Below, in pieces: positions 1 through 10,579 of a stretch of 64,000 bases of DNA. The stretch is from Pomphorhynchus laevis (lineage: Eukaryota > Acanthocephala > Palaeacanthocephala > Echinorhynchida > Pomphorhynchidae). The stretch spans positions 124,001-188,000 of the forward strand of contig WNNJ02000274.1 in assembly GCA_012934845.2 (NCBI GenBank), read 5' to 3'. The translations under genes were made by a program, and so were the position numbers. Under the pieces are notes generated by a model that was not told the origin of the DNA, searched no databases, and saw only the letters and a program-made list of their open reading frames with translations. The stretch's first letter is position 1, and every line of letters begins with the position of its first letter.

Positions 1-902
1 TCAAATTAAATTTTTGCCATAATAACGTGTGAATGAAAGCAATACATATTCCAGGCAGGTTTAAATTCGAATTGGTATACCATATCTGCGGTTGTATCGT
101 ATTGTAGTTAAAACTATAATTTACATTCTATTCGCAGATAAAGAAAATTTAAAAACGGGATATGTGATGAAATAAATATTGTGTAGTTTTTTTAATTTAA
201 TCTACTTTGATTCATTTGTTTACGGTAACTAATTTTTAAATACTGATTGTCATTAATCAAAGATTGAATTATGTTGTCGTCAATACTACATAAAGGAAAT
301 ATTTATTCGAATAATAATTTGTTGATTGAATAATATGAATTAAATTAATTTATATTTATCAAAGTAATAATTATAAATTTATTATATATTTATTATTAAT
401 TGATATTTATATATTAATATTAATATCATTATTTTCCGACATATTTTATTAAGTATATTCATAAATAGTGTATTATTTATTTTCAGCTTAATATATTAAA
501 AACTTAATATTGACTTGAACCCGATAATCGTAGGGCATTCTGTCAATTCATATATTTACTGGCTAAAAACGTAACGAGTCACTTCTTATATCGTCACGTA
601 TTGTATGGTCATATATTGCTAATTTCATAATTTACCAAATAAATTATGAAAGTAATTAATATTTTCATTTATTAAAAAAATATTAACTTAATTGTATGTT
701 TAACATGTACACAACAGAATCGGAAATATACGTAAGTACATTTAATAGTGTAAGTGTATTTAATTTAGATATTTTAAATATGACAGAAAAAATGCTAATT
801 GTTTTGCAAGTTTTACAAAGTTTGTGATGTTATAAATAATAATTGTATTACAATTACATATTGTTTGTTTGTAATACAAACGAACAAATGTTTTTCATAA
901 AA
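1..902. other. AT-rich stretch without a recognised gene
   Basis: No open frame with recognisable content and no clear element ends are visible. The stretch is very AT-rich, with short A/T runs and TATTAAT-like words. It could be intronic, intergenic or heavily decayed repeat. Confidence 0.6.
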
Positions 903-1374
903 TATCAATTGTAACTGCAATACCACAGGTGTAGTGTATCTTATACAATGTACATGTGGATTGCAATATATAGGAAAAACATATCAAATGTTAAAAACTA
1001 GGTTTAGGCAACACATATATAATATACAGCATAATAGTCAAACTATATTTCATAAACATATGAGATTAATAGGACATGATATTAAAAACTGTAAATTATT
1101 TATTTTAGAACATATTATCGAAGAAAACATTTCAATATTAAATCAAAAACTATTAGAAAAAGAAGATTTTTGGATTAAAACGCTTAATTCCATGTACCCA
1201 TTAGGATTGAATGACGTGGTACAAGGAATTGGCAGAAGTAGTATAATACATAATAAACAACTATATTATAATAATCCAGTTAAACGCAAACCAAGAAGTC
1301 ATGTTGACAAAAGGAATAGGAAAAATAGAGTTAAAAATATTAAAAAATATATGCATATAACTGAACAATTATAA
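903..1374 (+). mobile_element. PLE-1 C-terminal GIY-YIG endonuclease fragment
   Basis: The frame is open from about 903 to the stop at 1374 and reads TTGVVYLIQCTCGLQYIGKT near its start. This is the GIY-YIG nuclease signature (here VVY and QYIGKT) that follows the reverse transcriptase in Penelope-like elements. The RFRQH stretch and the later FWIKTLN/YPLGLND motif, followed by a K/R/N-rich tail, are typical of these C-termini. In the family this domain nicks target DNA. The polymerase half is absent upstream, so this is a 5'-truncated copy. A matching reverse-strand tail lies at 18011-18232. Downstream, without a gap, comes the N-terminal region of another PLE-1 copy, giving a tail-to-head order. 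Confidence 0.8.
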
Positions 1375-2071
1375 ATATTTAAAGAACTTTTAAGGGATAA
1401 TAAGCTGAAAGATGTAAATATAAGAAGTTTTTCTAAAAATATCAATTGTTCAATAAATCAAAGATTAATTAACGAATTTGAATTTTCTTCTTTTTTAGAT
1501 TAAATTTTATCTCTATAAAAGAAGTAATTCCCGAAAATGGGCCTAAAAGAATAAATAAGACAAAACGATAAATCAGAACTAAAAAAATTAGTTTTTCTAA
1601 ATATTTCATTTGTTCAATAAATCTCAGAATAGTTAAGGATTATGATACGTTGAGTTGTAAAATAGACAGTTATTGTAATATAAAATACAATAATAGGACA
1701 ATAAAATCGGACATATAATAAAATCGGACACTGACCATAAAATTCATTAATAAATGTATAGATAGCATAAATATAAGTAGAATTTTTAATAATTCTAAAA
1801 GTAAAGAAATAATATGATTAAATTTAAGTAAATATATTCTTAAAATAAGGTATAAGTTGTTACCGCCGGTTGGACAAAAAATTTGTAATTATAATAAAAA
1901 AAAATGAAAGCGACATGTAACGAGGATATTAGAAACATTCTAGAACAGAATTCTATTGCAAAAGTCTTAATTTTGATAAAATAAATGAACATATATGCAC
2001 TCATAATCCATAATTAATTGAAAACAATGAATTAAGTAAAATGCTATCAAAACGGTATAAATATAGATTAA
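1375..2071 (+). mobile_element. PLE-1 5' region and N-terminal coding remnant, left half
   Basis: From about 1640 the forward strand encodes a decayed PLE-1 N-terminus: a CNIKYNN motif, then KFINKCID, then KIRYKLLPP near 1850, and finally KINEHICTH and SKRYKYR just before 2071. Related copies lie on the reverse strand at 13790-15420. No domain function is known to me for this N-terminal part. It is broken by several stops. It is interrupted at 2071 by LINE-A copy A1 and resumes at 3548. Confidence 0.7.
2060..2071. repeat. Target-site duplication of LINE-A copy A1
   Basis: The 12-bp word aatatagattaa at 2060-2071 recurs exactly at 3548-3559, on the two sides of the LINE-A insertion. The flanks join into a continuous PLE-1 frame reading KYRLNNNN, which supports true insertion. 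Confidence 0.85.
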
Positions 2072-3547
2072 TTATATATATAATATTTATTCCGAATTTA
2101 CAGAAAATAAGGTTCCCTCAAATGGGCCACTACTGTCATAATTCGTAAATGTACAAAAGTTATGAAACATTCCAACGTAGAAAGAAAAAAAATAATGCAT
2201 TCATCCAATTGAAGCTATTCCAGTCACCGCGTTCCCCATGGGCCGAGTAAATTCACCGATTCGTGATCGTGGAGCCCGCATGCAGCAGGAAATAGAACGC
2301 GCGAGAGTTATGCTGAATCGTGTTCGTATAAGCGAAATCATATCGCTATAGTTTCGTTGCAGTTTTGAGGACATCCTTGCAGCGATTGTCTGCATCAACC
2401 GTTTAGCTGTCGGACCAAAGCCTCCAGTAGCTGCCAGGACAAACGGTATGAAAGACGAATGTTCAATCTCACTAATCCGTTCCTGATACTTTGCTCTTTT
2501 CCGATTCTCGTGGTATTCGAAACTTGCATCGACAGTCCTTAGGTGATAAGATGGAGCCAAGTTGTTGAAGACGCAGACATCTATGAATGTCCGCTCCAAC
2601 CTACCACCGAATAAACCGCCGCATACAATATTAGGATGAGCATCTTCTCCTCGGGCTGTGGTCGAGCACTGAAATACACAGTCATTTGTAACGGGCTGGA
2701 GTGCAGGTTCAATCCCGACGCCGTTGCATATTTCAGATAAGGCGGAGGCCAAAACATCCCTTACCTCATTGTGACGAATAATTGGGAGAGCCCCTCTTTT
2801 GCACGACAATGCATGGGTTAGACAGATATCATCTCCACATTCGCACTTTTTCGGTAGACTAGATAAGGACCAGTTATACCTTGCAGCAACCGCATCCTGA
2901 AATTCGAATTTTGTCATGTTAAATCCCGAAGCTTTAAGAGGACTCGTTTGAAGCCAACTTGAAGCCCCTTTGACCGATGCATACTGTAAAAGCTTGACTG
3001 TTTGAATTGAAGCACGTTCACGTAAACCAACCAATAGTGAAGCAGAACGTAATCTGTTGTCGCTAGCAATATCTTTCAGAGCTTGGGTTTGTAGCCTATC
3101 TACTTCGAGAATATTATCCGACTGGTCAAAAGCTCTGCACAACCGTTTTGACGCGTTCAGCACGTATGGAGCGTCTACGCAAGGATCTCGAAATCCCATA
3201 CCTCCGAAACTCAAAGGGAGACTACAAATCAACTGCTCAGTTTCGTCCAGTGTGTGCCCAAATACATCGAAAGCGAACTGCCCAAATATTAGCTGTGTAA
3301 TTTCAGAGAACCACCCGGGATCACATTGGCTTGTCCTGCATAAATGTAACCACTTTGATTGACATGCTTTGACAAAGGCGACATATGCTGACTGGGCATC
3401 ATGCTTTGTCGCGTTGGCAAGTTTCCTGATCAAACAAGACCATTTGGATATGAGCTCACCACTTATATTCTTGACAAATTCGGCGTCTCCAACAAGTGAT
3501 CCTAGCAGTTTGACACCCAAACTGCTAAAGTTTGACACCCAAACTTT
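2072..3547 (-). mobile_element. LINE-A copy A1 (RLE-type LINE, 5'-truncated)
   Basis: A 445-codon reverse frame (3538-2201) covers the end of the polymerase thumb, a zinc finger and a restriction-like endonuclease. Visible motifs are LPLSFGGMGFRDP (thumb), SSWLQTSPL, the zinc finger CECG followed by HALSC, then RHNEVRD, and the endonuclease strand RTFIDVCVFN with a downstream KRAKYQER. The position that reads ARLD in copy A6 is AHPN here, so a presumed catalytic aspartate is lost. The 3' untranslated region runs 2200-2072 and ends in an A/T-rich tail. The copy starts inside the polymerase and is 5'-truncated. The clade resembles the R2/CRE-like RLE group; the exact family is unsure. Confidence 0.8.
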
Positions 3548-3715
3548 AATATAGATTAAATAATAACAATAAAAATAAAATTTACAATTCGTTATATAAT
3601 GACTTAAATGCTTACTTTGGCAAGCTGATTAACAGTGAAAGCATAAATATATTAAAGATAAAAATTTTTTAGATAAAAAAATTGAAAATAACAAAATTGA
3701 AAACTGAAAATTGAA
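3548..3715 (+). mobile_element. PLE-1 N-terminal coding remnant, right half
   Basis: Continues the frame cut at 2071: RLNNNNKNKIYNSLY, then LNAYFGKLINSES. The same protein stretch is seen on the reverse strand at 14762-15088. Homology fades by about 3715, where LINE-A copy A4 begins. Confidence 0.7.
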
Positions 3716-3729
3716 ATAACAAACAATTA

Positions 3730-4015
3730 TAAAAGGAAAGATCAAATTAATGAAGATATGTAGGCAACGATTTAAATCGATAGTGAGACCCCCTGAACTG
3801 GAAACGACAAATGGTAAAAAACTGGTGTGTTCGACTTCGCGTACTCTCTCGTTATATTTGGACAACTTACGTTGGGCATTGTAGTTAAATGCTGACTCGG
3901 GAGATTTGCCTCCGTTAGAGGGCGCATGCATATTAAAAATACAAATATCTATGAAAGTGCACACTGTGTTGACACTAAAAAGGCCATTGCAGTCAATATC
4001 TAACCGTGAATTTTA
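3730..4015 (-). mobile_element. LINE-A copy A4, endonuclease fragment
   Basis: The reverse strand encodes RLDIDCNGLFSV, then TFIDICIFNMHAPS, YNERVREVEH and FVVSSSGG. This is the same endonuclease core as A1 (DVCVFN ... YQERISEIEH ... FVLAATGG). Only about 80 codons remain, so it is strongly truncated at both ends. The C-terminal extension after SSGG is non-homologous. Confidence 0.7.
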
Positions 4016-4069
4016 ATCTCTTGTGGTTGGCTGCTTTTGAAAGGTTGCTTGTGGTTGTTTGTATTTTAA

Positions 4070-5349
4070 ATCATTTTTTTAATAATATTTATTTGATTAT
4101 TTCAAAACGAAAGTTTTTGTTATTTTAATTAACTTCTCCGTTCTACTTTGGTTTAACTGGGTGTCTCATTTCAGACACCAGGTGTTTGCTTTTGTTAGCA
4201 CTACACCTATACGTTGTCGCAGCGAACATACATTTTTGCCAAAAGAGGATAAATCGCTCACTTATGCCAGAGTTGCTAATCTCTTGATGAAAGCACTTGC
4301 CTCCTTTGCTAGTCCGCCTGAGGTGGAAATTACGAAGTGAAAAATGATTCCTTTTTCGATTTCAATAATTCGCTCAATATATTTATTATTTTTCCTGTTT
4401 TCATTGTATTCAAATGATTGTGTAGGACTTCGACTTACGTGGGACTGGGCAGATGAGTTGAATATTGTGACATCCAAAGATGTCCGCTCAGTCTGTGAGT
4501 GCGTTAGTCCAGTGCAAGATATATCGGCTCTAGATCGGGGATATCGTGTTGTCGTTTGGTTTTAAAACTCGAATGTATCTGAAACAGTTGAGAGCATCGT
4601 TTCTGATTCTACATTCCGTAATACCTTACTGGCTTCGTCAATCAAGATATCTCTGATTATATGATGTCGTACTATGGATCGTCTTTTTCATTTGCACGAC
4701 AGTAAGTGAGCTGTCGATTTAACTTCTCTGCATACGCATGATGTTGACGTACAGCGCAAGTCCCATCCATATCTGCATGTCATTCCCGCTTGTATTTCAA
4801 AATTATTTAAATAAAATCGTATGTCATCGCTTACTCTAGCAGAGAGCCAAGAGGAAGACCCTTTAATAGAGGCGTGCTCTACAGCGGTTTTCGATTTTTG
4901 ATCTAATTCTGACATTATGTTGGTTAATTCACCCTGTTCTAAATCAGATATTTCTGTTATGATTACCCGAGCCATTTCTTTTTGCTTTTCGTAAAGAGTT
5001 GATCCTCTTATATTCATGTCCACAAGGTTGCACATTTTGGCTGATCTTGACCATTCCATTGTAGCTATTTTTTTGAGGATTTATTATTCCTAGGCCACCG
5101 TTACCTACTTTAAGGCACAAGACATTAAACCATGTGTGATCAATATCCTCTTTGCCTAGAATTTGAGGCAGTAGTTTGTGCTGAATAATCGTAACCAGCT
5201 TTTCGAACCATTCGGTTTGACATTCGCATGTTCTTCAAATATAGCTCCATTTATTTTGTAGTCCGAATATGAATGCAGAATATGCTAGATGCCTCTCACT
5301 CTGTACTACTGATTTAAGCCGAACTAATAAGGAGAGCAATTCGTCAATC
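4070..5349 (-). mobile_element. LINE-A copy A2 (RLE-type LINE, broken)
   Basis: Reverse-strand blocks at 5059-4688 and 4477-4262 match the A1 protein in order: SSWLSARV, then the zinc-finger start RYGWDLRCTSTSCVC with HLLSCK, then MDVTIFNSSAQSH, NNKYIERIIEIE and FVISTSGG. At least two frame breaks separate them. An A/T-rich stretch near 4070-4100 may be its 3' end. Its 5' end abuts the short copy A3 and then PLE-1, so A2 probably also entered PLE-1 at the preferred site. Confidence 0.7.
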
Positions 5350-5364
5350 TTTGTGTTTTAAATA
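5350..5364. repeat. Target-site duplication of LINE-A copy A3
   Basis: The word tttgtgttttaaata occurs at 5350-5364 and again at 5548-5562, exactly flanking the 183-bp copy A3. The right half of the word (ttaaata) belongs to PLE-1. Confidence 0.85.
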
Positions 5365-5547
5365 ATATTTATTCCGAATGTACAGAAAATAAGGTTCCCT
5401 CAAATGGGCCACTACTGTCATAATTCGTAAATGTACAAAAGTTATGAAACATTCCAACGTAGAAAGAAAAAAAAATAATGCATTCATCCAATTGAAGCTA
5501 TTCCAGTCATCGTGTTCCCCATGGGCCGAGTAAAATTCACAAATTTT
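5365..5547 (-). mobile_element. LINE-A copy A3, minimal 3' end
   Basis: This 183-bp piece is nearly identical to 2084-2258 of copy A1 (a few substitutions and one extra base). It contains only the last codons of the reading frame and the 3' untranslated region. With its 15-bp target duplication it is a classic severely 5'-truncated retroinsertion, and it fixes the LINE-A 3' terminus. The close match to A1 implies recent activity of this subfamily. Confidence 0.85.
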
Positions 5548-5556
5548 TTTGTGTTT

Positions 5557-5660
5557 TAAATACTAATAACAATAAAAATAAAATTTACAATTCGTTATAT
5601 TATAATAAAAAAATTAAAATTAAAAATTAATTAAAAATTCCATTTAAATGATAATTTTTA
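5557..5660 (+). mobile_element. PLE-1 N-terminal fragment
   Basis: Immediately right of A3 the sequence reads the PLE-1 stretch encoding NNNKNKIYNSLY, as at 3560-3600, then dissolves into A/T-rich DNA. Confidence 0.65.
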
Positions 5661-6405
5661 ATTAAATGATAATTAAAAATTTTATTTTTACTTATCATTT
5701 TTACTTTATGTTTAATTTATAAATAATTTTATATACATAGACTCAGTTACCTAATCTTATTTGCTTTGATGCTTAAAGTATATATATAATTTTTATAAAA
5801 TGAAATAAAATAATATTTTTAATCATATTTTCGCACTTTATTATTTACTAAAATAATATTTTTATATTTTAACACGTAAATTATGTATACACATCTACGG
5901 GTATCTGTTCCGGCACTAATACCTAGTGAACTTTGTCATCTAGATAGTATAGGCTCTGCAATTAGGACTGTACTGTATAATTTATCGATTGAGACTATCT
6001 TTATTTGTAAAAATAAAATATTAATTTGTAAATATGAAATATTAATATTACAGCAAATATTACAAGTGAACGGAAGTTACAAGAAATATGGTGGCAATAT
6101 ATTAAATGCTATCATTAAATAATGACTAATACATTTTTCGATGACTTGCAAATAAAAAAGTATTCTTAATATATAAATAATAGAAAGGATAAAAAGAGAT
6201 CAATATTATCAAAAAATAATATATTAAACAATAAAAACAAAACTAAGTATAATAAATTAAAATATAATTTTTTTAAAATAACATACTTTATTTACAATCC
6301 TAAATAAAATTGATATTTGTATTGATATTATTTTTAAAAACGAGTTTTGTTAAATCCATTCTTTTGCTGTTTTCATACAATCAGTCACTAGTAAGTGGTT
6401 GGTAC
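5661..6405. other. AT-rich stretch without a recognised gene
   Basis: A/T runs and short spurious frames only. A 79-codon frame at 5883-6122 has no recognisable motif and I do not consider it a gene. Confidence 0.6.
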
Positions 6406-6409
6406 GAAT

Positions 6410-6706
6410 TTAGCTACCAGTAAGTCGCTTGTATTTATAAATACAATTAGATGTCGCCAGGCATTGGACGTGGCTGATTGGAAATATAGATTCATTGATC
6501 AATCTCCTCAATAGGTCGTCCTCATAACAAACTGTTTGAACATCTTCGAAGTTGATCTTGTAATCCTCATCAAGTACATAATTAAATATCGCAGAGTGCA
6601 CATCACCTCGTTTAATGGAATATTGATATTGTTCGCTTATCCCGATCAACTCATTTGATGCTTGCCCCACATACAAGCAACTGTAATGGGACTTCAGCAA
6701 TTGCAT
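6410..6706 (-). mobile_element. PLE-3 GIY-YIG C-terminal domain
   Basis: About 98 codons read CLYVGQASNELIGISEQ, then GDVHSAIFNYV, INFEDVQTV and RRLINESIFPIS. This follows the classical Penelope/Neptune endonuclease layout (YVGQT..., SAIFNH, W/F..., R..IES..I). It differs clearly from the PLE-1 domain at 903-1374 and the PLE-2 domain at 9404-9712. It directly abuts a reverse-strand PLE-1 N-terminus at 6707. The N-terminal side of the nuclease is missing, so it is a fragment. Confidence 0.6.
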
Positions 6707-7013
6707 TCTGTTTCCATTATGTTTCTAATATTATCGTTACATATTGATTTTAATACTTTATTATAATTACAAATTTTGCGTCCTAGTGGCGGTAACATTT
6801 TGTACCGCCATCAGTACGATTTTTGTTATTTTCATTTTCTCTCTAATTTTATCTAATATATAAGTTTTCCAAATGTTTATCTTTAATGTATTTAAGCTTT
6901 TACTATTTATCAGTTTACCAAAGTAAGCATTTAAGTCATTATATAACGAATTGTAAATTTAATTTTTATTGTTATTATTATTTAATCTATATTTATACCC
7001 TTTGTCCGGCGGT
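6707..7013 (-). mobile_element. PLE-1 N-terminal remnant, left half
   Basis: Reverse complement of the PLE-1 region encoding METECN..., KLLPP-like ends and KGYKYRLNNNNNKN. It stops at the LINE-A insertion A6 (7014) and resumes at 8755. Internal stops and an internal deletion make it non-functional. Confidence 0.65.
6999..7013. repeat. Target-site duplication of LINE-A copy A6
   Basis: The 15-bp word atatttatacccttt at 6999-7013 recurs exactly at 8755-8769. The same word is present once, uninterrupted, in the PLE-1 copy at 14963-14977, which serves as the empty site. Confidence 0.88.
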
Positions 7014-8754
7014 ATCATGCATCATGAACAACGTCTACTCCTTTTAGACATGTTCTTTTGCTGGGCGACGGCACACTGATCTCTCGGGAAGGTCTGACAC
7101 AGGGTGACCCACTGGCCATGGCGGCATTCGCAATGACATCCTAGCATTTGATTCGACGTATAAGACAACAAGTGCCTGCCGTATTTCAGAGATGGTATGC
7201 ATATGATGCTAACTTTGTCGGGACTCTGCAAGATCTGCAAACGGTTTGGTCGATATTGCGTGAAAACAGACCGCTTTTTGGTTACTTTGTGAATACAGAT
7301 AAAACACACTTGCTGCATCAATCACACAACGAATCGCTAGATCTGACTAATGATCTTTAAGTGAAATATGATGGAGTAGAGATCCTCGGTGCACCAATCG
7401 GAATGGCTGTTACGTTAATAGTAGTACAAAAAGAAAAACCGAGAAGTTGGTTGAAGTATTCGATCGGTTGGTACAGGTTGCTGAGTACGATTTACATGTT
7501 GCTTACGCTGGTCTACTTCATTCGGTTCCGTGGAAGTCGACACAGTTTTTGCCGACAACAAGGTGTTATGAACAACAGCTATCGATTCTTCGGGACGCTC
7601 TAAATGTTCGTCTGCTTCTTCGAATCATAAAACACGCCCCCTCTGAAGGCATGTTGTCGATATTGACATCCCCTATCAGGCTTTGTGGAATGGGTATTGT
7701 TGATCCTGTATTTTTCGCCATAATTGAATTTGAAAGTTCCCAAACGTTTTGCCATTTATATTCATCCAGCTTACTTGGTAACGAACTCCGGCAAAACCAA
7801 ATTGGCATAGCTGCTTTGCTAGCCAAGTCGCGTTTTTTTGGCGTACAAACAAAGGCTAGCTAACGCATCAAAGCAATTTTCAGTATCAACGTTACTATCT
7901 CTCGAACATGCAATGGCAAATTGTGCTTTGTCTTTGTTAAGCGCGATCCCAATGTGTAGTGAAAATTATTACATGTCCCGTACTGAATTTACTCATGCAG
8001 TTCCAACCCGCTATGGTTGGACACCAGATGACCGCGTGAACATGGTGTGCGTATACGGTGCTGTTGCCGACCTGTCTTATTTTCTCATGTAAACGAGGCG
8101 GTCTGCCTATCGTTCGACATAATGCCATTCGGAATCTACTTGATGTGGAATTGACCAAAGTATACCACGGTGTAGAGATTGAGCCCGTACTTCAGTGTGT
8201 CGAAAGTCAGCCTTTGTTCGAGTCCGCGACAACCTGCCGTGATCCGGACGCACGTCTTGATGTCGTATACAGCGATATATTTGAGAGTCGGTTCGAGCGA
8301 ACGTACCTGGACGTTGCTGTATTCAATGCAGATGCTAGTTCTTATTTTCAGTCGACAGCTGCTTCATTTCGGTATTATGAGGCTCGAAAGTGTGCAAAAT
8401 ACGAAGAGTGTGTAACGTCAATTGAAGCCGGAAACTTTGTTCTGATTGTATTTTCGACTACGAGAGGTGCTGGTTTAGCGGCATCCTGAATTTTGAAAAT
8501 TATTGCATCTCGAAAGGCTACCCTTTCGCAAATGACATACAGCGAGATAATTTGTAAACTAAGGAAAAACATTGTGTTTTTGCCTGGTCGAGCTGCCTCC
8601 GCATGCATTCGGGAACCCGCTTAACCCGACGTCTTCCTGCGAATCGCGCATGGGACGTCTAATTTGTATACAATAATTTTTTCAGATCTCTAGGCCCGTT
8701 TGAGGTAACCAAATTAGATGTTATTCATTTGAATAAGATTTTATTATTTAAAAA
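7014..8754 (+). mobile_element. LINE-A copy A6 (polymerase palm to endonuclease)
   Basis: The forward strand starts inside the polymerase: REGLTQGDPLAMA (motif B), then WYAYDANFVGTLQDL, where YADD-like motif C has become YAYD, and FGYFVNTDKTHL. Thumb (SPIRLCGMGIVDP), zinc-finger region and endonuclease follow: CKRGGLPIVRHNAIRN, PDARLDVVYSD, FERTYLDVAVFN and KCAKYEE. The ARLD aspartate lost in A1 is present here. Frames shift several times between 7150 and 8490. The 3' untranslated region and A/T-rich tail run to 8754. The polymerase motifs resemble a widespread invertebrate RLE family. Confidence 0.8.
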
Positions 8755-9010
8755 ATATTTATACCCTTTTGATAGCATTTTCCTAACTGCACAATTTTCA
8801 ATTAATTCTAGATTATGGGATTATTAATTCTAGATGATTATGTTCATTTATTTTATCAATATTAAGACTTTTGCAGTTGCATAGTGTTTCTATAATGTTC
8901 CGACTATTATCATTAGAAATTGATTTCAATTCTTTAAAATTAGATTATATATTCACATTTTTAAATATTGTCGTTAATTTAAATATCATCAAATGATATT
9001 TTACAAACAT
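8755..9010 (-). mobile_element. PLE-1 N-terminal remnant, right half
   Basis: Continues the PLE-1 frame cut at 7013 (KGYKY..., upstream KINEH and CNCKS-like stretch). It is decayed, with a small internal duplication around 8808-8840. Confidence 0.65.
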
Positions 9011-9180
9011 CCGTTTATTATAAAAATTTAAATAATTTAAATACTGTTCGTGGAATACCAATGTATCAACCGCTTGAAAAATATCTGCTGCCAATTCTTT
9101 GTTTTATGAAGTAAGATGATTGTTTCCGATATAAATGAGCTTGAAACAAATAATAAGATAATTAGAATTCTATGAGATAA

Positions 9181-9712
9181 AAATGGTTTTCAATCATGGG
9201 CAATTAAAAAGGCTTTCTACAAAAGTACCAAAAAGGATAAACAAGTTGTTCTTGGCCCAGCACGAGAAAATAAATACATAGGATTACCATTTATAGATAA
9301 TTTTTGGAATATTAATTTCAAAAGATTTGTTTCAAACAATAAAACATTAAATACTTCAAATATTGTTTTTTATAATAGTAAAATACCAAAGTTACACAAA
9401 ATTTTGAAAAAGAAACCCAAACATGATAATGATGGAGTCCTTTGTAAAATTTCTTATTTAGAATGCGATAAAATATATGTGGGTCAAACATGCCAACCAT
9501 TAGAGACTAGCTTAAAACGACATAAATACACACTCAAAAAGGACCTAAGTAGCGCTATTGTAGACCAACGTTTAAATTTAGATTACAATCTTGACTATAA
9601 TAATACTGTTGTTTTAGCAAAAGAAACCAATTGTTTAAATAGAAAATTTCTTAAGGCTTATTACATTCATAAAACTACAATATTATTATGCCGAATAATA
9701 AACCTAACGTAA
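9181..9712 (+). mobile_element. PLE-2 linker and GIY-YIG domain
   Basis: An upstream open stretch gives YIGLPFIDNF and KRFVSNNKTLNT. The final frame (9404-9712) then gives GVLCKISYLECDKIYVGQTC, LETSLKRHKY, SAIVDQRLN and CLNRKFLKAYYIH. This is the Penelope-like nuclease of the 'SAI...RK.LEA..I' kind, different from PLE-1. The polymerase is missing, so the copy is 5'-truncated. A related linker piece lies at 51285-51360. Confidence 0.7.
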
Positions 9713-10070
9713 CGTTAAATATTTTGTAAAAATGTTGTAAACGATTTTTTTTAAATAATTTTTTCTATTTTGTTTTTTATTATTATTTTTAATTTTTCTA
9801 AATTATTTATTTGAATGGAAATATTATGGTTATTATTTTTGTTTTGTTTCTAAACTATTTTGAATCATCCTTTTTTATTGCGGTCTGTGTACCTTCAAAA
9901 GTTGCCGAAATCGTGTCAAAAATTCAAACAACAGTGAAAGCAGCTGGTGGTTATCGCTAATAACAGCAGCACCTGCGCAAAGCAAATGGTGGCGATCGTT
10001 TTGAACTTTTTTATATAAGCATGCACATTTTAAAAAACATTGTCAAATGATAAGAACACATTGCGCATAC
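9713..10070. other. Unassigned sequence
   Basis: T-rich runs, then a mixed-composition stretch with no recognisable frame. It may be the 3' flank of PLE-2 or decayed host intergenic DNA. Confidence 0.5.
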
Positions 10071-10400
10071 TTTGAACTGTCGAATTATAAAAGTAATTTC
10101 ACCCACATTCAAAGTTCATTTTGGCAATTTCGTGTTCAAGTGTATTATTTGCAAGTAGTATCCTTCGCCTCAAAGAAATCTATTTGAGCTAATTTCCTAT
10201 CAAGAGTTGATCCTATTTGGACAAAGCGTAATATATCGGCTTCATACGTTGGTCGGCTTCAGACGATAGGGTAAGTTTTTTTTCTTTTGCCTCTAGTTTC
10301 TATTTGTATATATATTTTTGTGTATATTTATCTATTTTTTGTGCATATCTATCTTTTCTTATTTTTTATTTTTTTATTTCTTTTCTTTCTTTTTTTTCTA

Positions 10401-10430
10401 TATTTTCACTTATTTTCACTTATTTTCACT
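10401..10430 (+). repeat. Three direct 10-bp repeats
   Basis: Three exact tandem copies of tattttcact, just before a TATATATAG stretch, in the leader region of LINE-E. Confidence 0.8.
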
Positions 10431-10579
10431 TATATATAGCATAAAAATGGTACGACATTAAATAACGCAAATCACCTGTATCAATTAATACAATTATAAA
10501 AGAGGTAGAGAATGAATTTTCAGCCAAAATATGCACCTGCCAATTTTATGCACCTGTTATTTTCAGTGCTTTTGCGCTG

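Noticed and set aside
3057-3554. Forward-strand open frames over 60-100 codons
   Set aside because: They are the antisense of the LINE-A1 coding frame and carry no motif of their own.
5883-6122. 79-codon forward frame in AT-rich DNA
   Set aside because: I/K/N/Y-rich composition expected by chance at this base composition; no homology recognised.
2072-8754. Segmental duplication as the cause of repeated LINE-A/PLE-1 joints
   Set aside because: A1 and A6 have different target duplications, truncation points and protein divergence, so independent insertions fit better.
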